Positions 17,928 through 24,554 of a stretch of DNA of 34,424 bases are shown in pieces. A model generated the notes under the pieces. That model was given only the letters and a program-made list of their open reading frames with translations, ran no database searches and was not told where the DNA came from. The stretch is from Alphaproteobacteria bacterium (lineage in GTDB: Bacteria > Pseudomonadota > Alphaproteobacteria > Micavibrionales > Micavibrionaceae): positions 1-34,424 of the forward strand of contig RZZS01000024.1 of NCBI GenBank assembly GCA_009929775.1, written 5' to 3'. A program made the position numbers and the translations under genes. Within the stretch, counting starts at the first letter, position 1; the number at the start of each line of letters is the position of its first letter.

Positions 17928-18338
17928 TGTGGACCGGAATCCTTCCTTTGGTTATCGCCTTGCGTCCTGAATGAAAGCAAATCGAAGCAAAAAAGAAAAA
18001 GACTTATTTTTAGGATTTGGTTCTTTGTAGGGCCTGTGAATATCGGGGATCATAGTTTTCCAGCACATACTCACAATCTTAAGGTCGGAACGACTCGCGA
18101 GCGGCTGGAACCTGGGGACGATTCGTTCACCTGTTTCCTGCGTACCCGGTGTCTTTGTCAACAGGAGCAGGACTGATCCGAGGCCTGTGCGGAAACCGTG
18201 CGAGAAACGTCGGTCGCGATCACCAACCGATTCATACAAACACTTTCCACAAACTTCTCACCATGGGCTTGACCGAATCGTACTGCCGCCGCATCATCAC
18301 TATCGACGAGATTAATTTACGCAAACGCTGGAAAAAAC
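17928..18338. other. oriC: Putative chromosomal replication origin region
   Basis: A 411-nt gap with no open reading frame worth calling. Seen: an A-rich/T-rich tract (about 17970–18030), five GANTC sites (17937, 18092, 18120, 18229, 18275), and two DnaA-box-like words one mismatch from TTWTNCACA (CTTTCCACA at 18243 and, on the other strand, ATATTCACA near 18035). Known: in Caulobacter the origin abuts hemE, lies within about 10 kb of parS and parAB, and is methylated at GANTC by CcrM. Inferred: this gap is the origin. It must also hold the hemE promoter and that of the gene at 18339. No perfect DnaA box is present, which is the main weakness. Confidence 0.5.
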
Positions 18339-18953
18339 ATGTTTCAGGACGCATTCGTCAGGCTGGATCCCGATGAGTCCCAAGCTGCGCTCGCTTTGGT
18401 AGGTCCCCATGTGCACGGGGCGCGATTCAATCCCGAGACGGCCGTTGTAATGGCCCAGAACGTGTCGTTTTATCCCGGCTACCGATTTCTAGACATCGCC
18501 GAGTACGAGTCCGTGCCGCCGCTCCGGCGTTTTGTGATTCAGAAGGGCGATGACGTCACGGTGCTCAACTGGACAAATGAGCCGATATACCTGCTGAACG
18601 AGCGGGCTCCGGTGCGTCTGACAGAAGAAACGATCGGCGATTATGTTCGTTTCTTTTTCACTTATGTTCGCGGTCGTCACGGACGCTTTTTGATCACAGA
18701 AACGGTCGATGATATAAACTGGAGGGAAGAGCCGCCGCCAGCTGCCCGTAAGGCCATTGGAAACATGCTCACGCCGCTCGCAATCGAGAGCACGGACGGT
18801 GATGGCAACGTTGTTCTCAACTGTAGTGTCATGTTCAAGGACGCGCTATTTCGCGCGCGGGTCGTCGTTAACGAAAGTGGTCTCGTGAACCTCGTCGACG
18901 AAGAACTGTTGATCGAGGAAATGCCGGTTCTGGACGATACGTTCGCGCAGTAG
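18339..18953 (+). CDS. Soluble protein of unknown function beside the putative origin
   Basis: 204 residues with no signal peptide and no membrane span. The composition is rich in beta-type strands and aromatic residues, with an acidic C-terminal end (LVDEELLIEEMPVLDDTFAQ). Notable stretches are FYPGYRFLDIAEYESVPPLRRFVIQ (about 48–72) and RFFFTYVRGRHGRFLITETVDDINW (about 107–131). No family recognised. It is the only plus-strand gene between hemE and the FIST/lemA region; it stands where Caulobacter-type genomes carry the DUF299 kinase next to the origin but does not look like that family. It converges on the pilin gene with 3 nt between stop codons, placing it next to the Dot/Icm operon. It could be a cytosolic secretion partner, but that rests only on position. 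Confidence 0.7.
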   Translation: MFQDAFVRLDPDESQAALALVGPHVHGARFNPETAVVMAQNVSFYPGYRFLDIAEYESVPPLRRFVIQKGDDVTVLNWTNEPIYLLNERAPVRLTEETIGDYVRFFFTYVRGRHGRFLITETVDDINWREEPPPAARKAIGNMLTPLAIESTDGDGNVVLNCSVMFKDALFRARVVVNESGLVNLVDEELLIEEMPVLDDTFAQ

Positions 18954-18956
18954 GCG

Positions 18957-19496
18957 TCAAAAAAATTCCCAGACCATCGCAACGGGTTCGCCCGCGCCGC
19001 ATGCTTTCGTAAAGGCCTCAGAGTTCGTTTGTTCCATCGTCTTTCCGCTGATCGTCAGGCTGATGAAGTCCGGATCGGCAGTTTCGTAGGCTGCGCCGAT
19101 CTCGATGCACGCTTCACCGGGAACATTTTCAAGGGACAGGCGAAAAGACTGATCGTTGCCGGAAAGGTGAATCGGCCCGTCCCACGGATGTCGCGTCCGG
19201 GTGCAAATGTCGGTCGTGCCGTTTGCGCATAGCTCTGGAAGCAGGTTGTCGCGGCCATAGGTCGGGCGGCCTTGAAATGAGCGTTGCGTGGCTAGCTTGA
19301 GAGACTGAATCAGTTCAATGGTCTCGCTGGTCTTGCGAACTTTCAGAGTCTGTGTGAGAAACGCATATCCACCAACGAAGGCGAGGGCAATTAATCCGAG
19401 GGAGAGAAGCAGACGGGTTCGCGAAACGCCACGCTCTCCCGCTCGAACGGGAAGAGCGGACCGGGACCGGGCTAAAATGTCCGTGGTCCTATCCAC
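18957..19496 (-). CDS. PilS-like type IV pilin
   Basis: About 179 residues from GTG 19496, whose codons overlap the stop of the upstream gene by 8 nt; further upstream the frame is open but only shadows that gene. Features of the PilS pilin family: a basic N-terminus (AGERGVSRTR), one long hydrophobic helix LLLSLGLIALAFVGGYAFL continuing into the amphipathic KTSETIELIQSLKLATQRSF, the segment HPWDGPIHL in place of the usual N-W-G-G-x-(I/V) motif, two cysteine pairs (CANGTTDIC; EACIEIG and KACG), and VPGEACIEIGA near the C-terminal half. The canonical glutamate at mature position +5 is not evident. It is the last gene of the dotDCB–icmT operon, which suggests a surface or core pilin of that machine. 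Confidence 0.65.
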   Translation of the reverse strand: MDRTTDILARSRSALPVRAGERGVSRTRLLLSLGLIALAFVGGYAFLTQTLKVRKTSETIELIQSLKLATQRSFQGRPTYGRDNLLPELCANGTTDICTRTRHPWDGPIHLSGNDQSFRLSLENVPGEACIEIGAAYETADPDFISLTISGKTMEQTNSEAFTKACGAGEPVAMVWEFF

Positions 19497-20637
19497 CCCA
19501 GTTGCCGCTGTTGAGCGGGATCGGGACCATGGGTTCACGAGGACCCGTCGGGTATGGCGCGGGATATGACGGGGCAGACGGTGGCCAGGTCTGCGATTCC
19601 GGGGGCGCAAAGGGTTCCTGAATGGCCGTTGTTCCGTAGCCGTAATCCGTCGGAGCCTGCGTTGCCCCAAAGCCGTTGGAAGCTGGCACGATCATGACGC
19701 CATTTCCGCTGATGACGAGGGTCAGCCCATGCGGTGCTATTGCCTCTTGCAGGACAACATTCCAGGGCTTTCCGCCGCTCCAGTTAATCCGGACGCCGGG
19801 ATTGACGTTTTCAGAGAATGAATAGGGATAGTCGGGCGGAACGATCTGACTGATGGCGAGCGCAAGCGGTATGTTCGTCCCGAACCCGACAGCCTGTGCG
19901 TACGAAGGGGCCGGATGAGCGGGCACCGGGACCGCGATGCCAGACCGTTCCTGCGGAGCCGCGTAGGGCTTCTGGACGGTCTGCGGAGCTGGAAGGGGGG
20001 CAGCTTGTGCGATTGGCGGCTGCGGCGGCGCGAAGATCGCGGCGTCCGGATGGCGAGCCTGCTCCCCTCTCCTGAGCGGATATAGATCAATCACCGGCAC
20101 GCCGTTTGCGACCGGCACCGGGGCGGGCTGATAAACCATGGCCGGCTGGACTGGCGCTGGCGCGAGTTGCATCGACGGCATGGCTACATGAGGCCGCTTA
20201 CGGCGAAGAGGCTGTCCCTGATAGGTCACCTGGCCAGCAGTCGCGGCGTCTGTTGAAAGGGCTGGGGAGGTATGGGTTTGCGGTGGAATGAAACTTTGTT
20301 GTGTCGGCGTTTGTCCGGATGGATCGAACGGTTGCATCGCGCTCGGGGCATATGGATTGATTCTCGGCTGCGGTGCATCAGGCGAGGTCGCCATAAGCGG
20401 AGTGGGTGAATCCGGCTGTGGCACTGAAGGGGAAAGCGGCAGTTCGTAGACCGGCTGCACGGGCTGAGCCGGTAGCGCTGGAAACAACTGTGGCTGCGGA
20501 ATATCGAGCTCGGGGGCCTCCATCTGCATTGGCGGCGTCCATTCGAATCCGGCCAGCGCCGAAGGCGCACTAAATGCAATGAATGTGATTGCTGCTGGCA
20601 GAATTAACGTCATTGCGGATACAGTCGTTTTGCCCAT
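19489..20637 (-). CDS. Proline-rich exported protein with TcpQ/secretin-N0-like domain
   Basis: 382 residues. A signal peptide ends near residue 29 (FSAPSALA^GFEW). Residues about 35–240 are low-complexity, rich in proline, alanine and glutamine, suited to span the periplasm. Residues about 250–320 form a compact domain, GFGTNIPLALAISQIVPPDY…PGVRINWSGGKPWNVVLQEAI…GLTLVISGNGVMIVP, matching the TcpQ C-terminal/STN-type fold found in secretin-associated pilus proteins and similar in fold class to DotD. A second proline-rich tail follows. It lies between icmT and the pilin, so an outer-membrane ring or pilus-passage role is plausible. The family is inferred from pattern only, and the long disordered linker is unusual. 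Confidence 0.6.
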   Translation of the reverse strand: MGKTTVSAMTLILPAAITFIAFSAPSALAGFEWTPPMQMEAPELDIPQPQLFPALPAQPVQPVYELPLSPSVPQPDSPTPLMATSPDAPQPRINPYAPSAMQPFDPSGQTPTQQSFIPPQTHTSPALSTDAATAGQVTYQGQPLRRKRPHVAMPSMQLAPAPVQPAMVYQPAPVPVANGVPVIDLYPLRRGEQARHPDAAIFAPPQPPIAQAAPLPAPQTVQKPYAAPQERSGIAVPVPAHPAPSYAQAVGFGTNIPLALAISQIVPPDYPYSFSENVNPGVRINWSGGKPWNVVLQEAIAPHGLTLVISGNGVMIVPASNGFGATQAPTDYGYGTTAIQEPFAPPESQTWPPSAPSYPAPYPTGPREPMVPIPLNSGNWGG

Positions 20638-20763
20638 AATCGTGCCCTTCCCGGTGCGCTTACATTCAGGTCAATAGCACTGAAAATAAAAGCGTCACCG
20701 CGAAATGGCAAGAACGATAAAGCACAGGACCAGAATTAAGCGAAGCGAGCGCTGCTGGAACGG

Positions 20764-21066
20764 CTAACCGTAGTCGATCATCTTGCGTTTTCTGAAAGCA
20801 AAATAACCCGGTCGGCGCTGACCAAGAAGCCAGGCGCGGAAGGCCCGGAGGGCGGCGGAAAAGCTGAGGCCTTTTTTCTCGAGAAAGGAAAAAACAGCTG
20901 TAATCAGAAGGGTTAGAACGAGAGACACCGGTCGGAAATAAAAGAGAAGGATAAACCACGGAATCCCGGCCCGGGCATCCATTCCGAAAAACCGGACCGG
21001 GCGCATGGAATTGCGCCAGTGCCAGTTTCGTTTTTCCTGGAGGACTTCTTCCTGTGTCTGGGCCAT
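20764..21066 (-). CDS. icmT: IcmT-like type IVB secretion protein
   Basis: A 100-residue inner-membrane protein resembling Legionella IcmT and the TraK protein of IncI plasmids. The N-terminus has WHWRNSMRPVRFFGMDARAGIPW (residues 15–37), the hallmark of the family, followed by a hydrophobic region FILLFYFRPVSLVLTLLITAVFSFLE that can form one or two membrane helices, and a basic C-terminal region ALRAFRAWLLGQRRPGYFAFRKR. An aagg ribosome site lies upstream of the ATG. It follows dotB after 71 nt, so dotD–dotC–dotB–icmT keeps the order of traH–traI–traJ–traK in IncI-type conjugation systems. Its exact role in secretion is not well defined. Confidence 0.85.
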   Translation of the reverse strand: MAQTQEEVLQEKRNWHWRNSMRPVRFFGMDARAGIPWFILLFYFRPVSLVLTLLITAVFSFLEKKGLSFSAALRAFRAWLLGQRRPGYFAFRKRKMIDYG

Positions 21067-21137
21067 CCGGTTACCTTACTCTCGATTTTCGAGCCTAACC
21101 CCAAAAGTATAAAACAGGATTAACCACGAACGCCAGA

Positions 21138-22310
21138 TTAGTCGCCGCCGCCCGATCCGGCCGCAACGGACAGAAGGAGATAGCTGCGACGGTCGATGAG
21201 ACCTTTTTCAAAGACAATTTCCGCCGAGCGCGCCATTGTCTGGCCGTAATAGGGCAGAATGCGCTGGATTTCGCCCGGCCACTCCGCGTATTTCAGGGTA
21301 AGAAGACGTTCACGAACCTCTTCGGGAAACCGCATCCACTCGCGTACGCCAATGCGTCCTGTCCCGCTCGCTTTGGGGGCGAGGGCCTGCGTAACGATCA
21401 GGCGGATCGTTTCAAGCATCGTATAGGCGCGTTCTTCGCGCTCATCCGCTTCGAAGGTTGAAATCATTCGCTGAATCGTATTCGAAACGCCGATTGTGTG
21501 TGTTGTCGTGTAGACGAGGTGGCCAGTCTGTGCGGCTTCCATCGCTGCGGAGATGGTCTCCCGGTCACGTGCTTCGCCGACAAGGATAATGTTCGGCTTG
21601 CGTCGCAGCGCGTTACGAACGCCGCGCGCGAAGGTCGGAAGATGTCGAGGAATTTCTGTCTGGGCGATCAGCGAACGCGGGCTCTTGATTGTGTCGTAAA
21701 CGAATTCGATCGGCGCTTCGTAACAGACGACCTTGCCGCAACCGTTCCGGCGTTCAAGCAGCATCCGCATTCCGGCAGCAAGCAAAGTTGTTTTGCCGGA
21801 CCCGGTCGGACCAGTGATGACAACGATGCCCTGGCGGGGTGCCCAGGCGTTGACGATGTCCTCTTCGATATTGAGGTCAAGCATCGTCGGTGGCTCGTTC
21901 GGAAGCACCCGCATGGTGATCTGCACGGCATCGCGCCCGCGCGAGAGCACAGCCGTTATGTTTACACGGAAGCGGACTCTCGTGTACCGGTCCGGCCGAA
22001 TTTCGTAGGACAGGTCGAGGTCGGTTCCCGATGCGAGGCGTGCGAGCGCTTCTGCGCCGTAGAGAACATTAAGCGCAACTGCCATGTCGGCGGCGTCGAT
22101 GGGCCGGAAGGTAGCGGGATAGAGAACGCCGTCGATTTCGGTATAGACCGGACGGTCGCTCTGGAACGTGATGTCAGACGCATTCTTCTTGACGCAGTAC
22201 ATCAGGAAAGGGTCGATGTGCTCCTCGAGGAACCGCGATGGTTCGTCGGGCCACGTCTGCGCAATATTGTCTTTACCCTTGAGGAGACTTACCGGTTTGC
22301 GGGGTTCCAT
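21138..22310 (-). CDS. dotB: Dot/Icm secretion ATPase DotB
   Basis: Cytosolic hexameric ATPase of the PilT/VirB11 superfamily that powers type IVB secretion. 390 residues, as in Legionella DotB. The N-terminal domain has ASDITFQSDRPVYTEIDG (44–61). The ATPase domain has Walker A GPTGSGKTT at 167–175, an Asp-box region YEAPIEFVYD near 205, Walker B with ILVGEARDRET near 242–252, and the His-box TGHLVYTTTHT near 262–272. The dotC gene overlaps its start by 22 nt, implying translational coupling. DotB-specific features (EAPIEFV and the extended C-terminus) favour DotB over PilT, but PilT-type proteins are close relatives. Confidence 0.92.
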   Translation of the reverse strand: MEPRKPVSLLKGKDNIAQTWPDEPSRFLEEHIDPFLMYCVKKNASDITFQSDRPVYTEIDGVLYPATFRPIDAADMAVALNVLYGAEALARLASGTDLDLSYEIRPDRYTRVRFRVNITAVLSRGRDAVQITMRVLPNEPPTMLDLNIEEDIVNAWAPRQGIVVITGPTGSGKTTLLAAGMRMLLERRNGCGKVVCYEAPIEFVYDTIKSPRSLIAQTEIPRHLPTFARGVRNALRRKPNIILVGEARDRETISAAMEAAQTGHLVYTTTHTIGVSNTIQRMISTFEADEREERAYTMLETIRLIVTQALAPKASGTGRIGVREWMRFPEEVRERLLTLKYAEWPGEIQRILPYYGQTMARSAEIVFEKGLIDRRSYLLLSVAAGSGGGD

Positions 22311-23131
22311 TGATCATACCCAGGTTTGAGAGCGGGCATGCCGGTGATTTGGACGGCTCGGTCTCCGACCCTCATTTCCCGGCCGCCGCCTGTGATGCCA
22401 CGATCGACCTGAAGGGCGAAGGGCGGGGAAACCATGCCTTGCGCCAGCAGCATCCTGTAGCGAACCATGCCCCGGAAGTCTGACTCAAGCCGGGCCAGAT
22501 CCTGACGGAAAATTTCGTTGGCCTGGTCGATGCCTTGTTTCCAGCCCTCGTCGACGAGATCGATCCACAGTTCGCGCTCTTCGTCGTTGTTGGGACGCAG
22601 AACATCCGGCGGCGGGGTGACCTCGCCCCAGTTGCGTTCGAGGTAGGCCCGCCAGGTCCGGGCGGTGGATGCGATTCGGGCGTTCTCGTTTATATAGAGA
22701 TAAAGGTCGGCTACGGCGGCGTTCGTGCCTGTATTGTCGATAATCATAGCGTTCATCGCTTCCGTAATGATCGGCGGCTCGATAACGAGACCGGACGGAG
22801 CGGGAATCAGCAGTTGGCGGAAATCGAAAACCTTGTCGAGGAAGCTTGTACGGGTTTCCAGCTCCTGACGAATTTCGAACGTACGCCACGCCAGACCACC
22901 ACGTGCACCGTAGGAAAGGGCGGCTTCACGCATCGCATTGCGCCGGATGTCGAAAGGCAGACCAGTCTCTTCATCGACGATTGTGTTGAGTTTGGGAATG
23001 TTGTGCAATTCGCTGAGGGGCGGCGGAGGTTCGGGCACCCCGACTTCCTGAGCCAGCGAAGGTGCAGGAGACATAACAAGCGCAATAAGCGCGAGACCCG
23101 TCGAAATGTGCCGAAGCGACAAACTTATCAT
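22289..23131 (-). CDS. dotC: Dot/Icm outer-membrane complex protein DotC
   Basis: Periplasmic/outer-membrane component that helps assemble the DotH ring. The ATG at 23131 (280 residues) is preferred over a TTG two codons earlier; an aggg ribosome site lies 7 nt upstream. It is recognised by the DotC core: LSELHNIPKLNTIVDEETGL, REAALSYGARGGLAWR, LDKVFDFRQLLI and PPIITEA, then the tryptophan-rich TARTWRAYLERNWGEV and EGWKQGIDQANEIFRQDLARLE. The leader LALIALVMSPAPSLAQEVG ends in a signal-peptidase-I type site and has no lipobox cysteine, whereas Legionella DotC is a lipoprotein. It overlaps dotB and follows dotD by 9 nt. Confidence 0.9.
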   Translation of the reverse strand: MISLSLRHISTGLALIALVMSPAPSLAQEVGVPEPPPPLSELHNIPKLNTIVDEETGLPFDIRRNAMREAALSYGARGGLAWRTFEIRQELETRTSFLDKVFDFRQLLIPAPSGLVIEPPIITEAMNAMIIDNTGTNAAVADLYLYINENARIASTARTWRAYLERNWGEVTPPPDVLRPNNDEERELWIDLVDEGWKQGIDQANEIFRQDLARLESDFRGMVRYRMLLAQGMVSPPFALQVDRGITGGGREMRVGDRAVQITGMPALKPGYDQWNPANR

Positions 23132-23140
23132 GCTCAAACC

Positions 23141-23632
23141 CTAATTCCCCATCCGTGCGACCGGGGCGTAATGCAGCTCGACCGCCTTGCGAATGGCATC
23201 GACCTTAACGTCCGCCCGCTGTCCGAGCTGAAGACCGACGTCACGCAAAATGTCGACAACCGGCTTGTTTTCCGCGCTTATGTTGACCACCAGCGGCACG
23301 GGCGGTGCCGCACCGAATGTCATGAACGTATAGCCTGCGCGTCCTGCAAGCTTGATGACGAGTTCCTCCGCCGGACCGATCCAGTCGATTGTCATCGCAC
23401 GGCGCAGCTCGGGTGGCGCGTCTGGTATCGTTCCGACAGCTATACCGGGCGAGCGCGCCTGTTCGATGGCAGCCAAGGTTTGCAGTGCGTTTGAAGCCTT
23501 GTCGGCGGATTCGGCGAGCATCAGGGAAACCTTGTCCGGCGAGGCCACAAGCTGAGGCTCGTAGATCTCCGTGCATGCGGACAGCCCTATCAGCAGAACA
23601 GGGAAAATCAGAAGTGAATGTTGGCGCGCCAT
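23141..23632 (-). CDS. dotD: Dot/Icm outer-membrane lipoprotein DotD
   Basis: Lipoprotein with an N0-secretin-like domain that surrounds the DotH channel. The start at 23632 is chosen because it gives a clean lipoprotein leader MARQHSLLIFPVLLIGLSAC with lipidated cysteine at residue 20; an in-frame codon at 23713 would lie upstream of the predicted promoter. 163 residues. The C-terminal domain (MTIDWIGPAEELVIKLAGRAGY … VPLVVNISAENKPVVDILRDVGLQ … AIRKAVELHYAP) matches the DotD fold. It is first in the operon reading dotD, dotC, dotB, icmT, the TcpQ-like protein and the pilin. Confidence 0.88.
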   Translation of the reverse strand: MARQHSLLIFPVLLIGLSACTEIYEPQLVASPDKVSLMLAESADKASNALQTLAAIEQARSPGIAVGTIPDAPPELRRAMTIDWIGPAEELVIKLAGRAGYTFMTFGAAPPVPLVVNISAENKPVVDILRDVGLQLGQRADVKVDAIRKAVELHYAPVARMGN

Positions 23633-23670
23633 TCTCTCGAACACCTTATTTGTCAACGGAACCGGTTTTT

Positions 23671-23699
23671 CATTAGCACGGGTTAGATTAACGGCATCA
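23671..23699 (-). promoter_or_regulatory. Candidate promoter of the dotD operon
   Basis: On the minus strand, TTGATG (23699–23694), a 17-nt spacer and GCTAAT (23676–23671) resemble a sigma-70 −35/−10 pair with four of six matches each. Transcription would begin near 23664, giving a leader of about 30 nt before the dotD ATG. Confidence 0.4.
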
Positions 23700-24102
23700 A
23701 ACCGCATGAACAAGTAACCATTTCATATTCTGCCGCACATGGTACCCCGCGCCGAAGCCGAAGCGCAATTTTGTCCACAACTAGTCGGGGGTGAAATCGG
23801 TTTCTTCCGTCCCACCCGTTCGGCAACCGGGCATTATGAGCTCCATGCGCAAAAATCCGGGGCATGGAAAAGGGTCATAGTGTCGTGGCAACCATGAATA
23901 TTGCCGGCTTTGTAAGTCTGGCCTGGAACAGCGTCTTGCTGCTGGCAGGCAGCGTGCGATCATCGTCTTTATCATCGCAACACCTTATCTACGGTGCTGC
24001 ACTTCGTTTGTGAATTTAGGGCCGACATTCTTGCAGGCAGACTCCACGAGAAAGTTCTGCAACTTGTCGATCGCCGCAGTCGGGGAGCACCATAGGCCAC
24101 GC
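23700..24102. other. Gene-poor gap between the two secretion-associated operons
   Basis: About 400 nt without a supported gene. A plus-strand ORF at 23864–24013 could encode 49 residues with a hydrophobic stretch (NIAGFVSLAWNSVLLLAGS), but no good ribosome site precedes it. A DnaA-box-like word TTGTCCACA (one mismatch) occurs near 23773. The right edge is the 3′ end of the minus-strand gene stopping at 24103. No clear terminator hairpin was identified. Confidence 0.5.
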
Positions 24103-24504
24103 TCAGTTTTTCGGATTAAAAGGCAGAGTCCGCTTTGGCTTTAACTCCGGACAAGGGGCGAATTCGCAGTTTGGCCCCGTTCGAGAAACCGCGGTTCCAT
24201 CGGGGCAGAGCTTCGCTTCTGCCGTGCAGAGAACGTGCTCTGCGCCATCCGAATACGGAGTCTCTCCGACGCCGGGGTTGTCGTCAGGATGGGGATAAGG
24301 CGGATCGATCGTGCGTTCCATTGGAGTCGCGTTGCGCATTCGTTCCTCGGTCCAGTACTCCTGGACGTCCTCAGGGTACTGCGCGTCAGGGTCCGATGTC
24401 ACGATCCCCCGGTCGTACACCGCACCGGGAGTGTTATCTCCGGCGTGACTTTGTGAAACGGCCAGAACCGCGACGCTGAAAGAAAGAACAAAACGCATAA
24501 TCAT
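24103..24504 (-). CDS. Small exported protein with a four-cysteine motif
   Basis: About 133 residues. A typical signal peptide MIMRFVLSFSVAVLAVSQSHA precedes a mature part rich in proline, aspartate and glutamate. Near the C-terminus is a C-x6-C-x12-C-x4-C motif (CTAEAKLCPDG … RTGPNCEFAPCP), of a type seen in various small bacterial secreted proteins and suited to two disulfides. The start at 24504 is chosen because a ggggg ribosome-like run lies 6 nt upstream. Alternatives are ATG 24510 and a GTG at 24558 that overlaps the stop of the transglycosylase gene. It is the last gene of the 26.1–24.1 kb minus-strand operon; a disulfide isomerase is encoded 2 kb upstream. Function unknown. Confidence 0.7.
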   Translation of the reverse strand: MIMRFVLSFSVAVLAVSQSHAGDNTPGAVYDRGIVTSDPDAQYPEDVQEYWTEERMRNATPMERTIDPPYPHPDDNPGVGETPYSDGAEHVLCTAEAKLCPDGTAVSRTGPNCEFAPCPELKPKRTLPFNPKN

Positions 24505-24554
24505 AGTCATCCCCCGTCTTTGAAAGCGCAACGCCAGTGGTGTTTTTTTCCGGG

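Noticed and set aside
19497..19670. Upstream extension of the pilin reading frame
   Set aside because: Arginine-rich shadow of the overlapping proline-rich gene; the GTG at 19496 is the sensible start.
23864..24013. Plus-strand ORF of 49 residues with a hydrophobic stretch in the gap between the secretion operons
   Set aside because: No convincing ribosome site or promoter; composition is not clearly coding.
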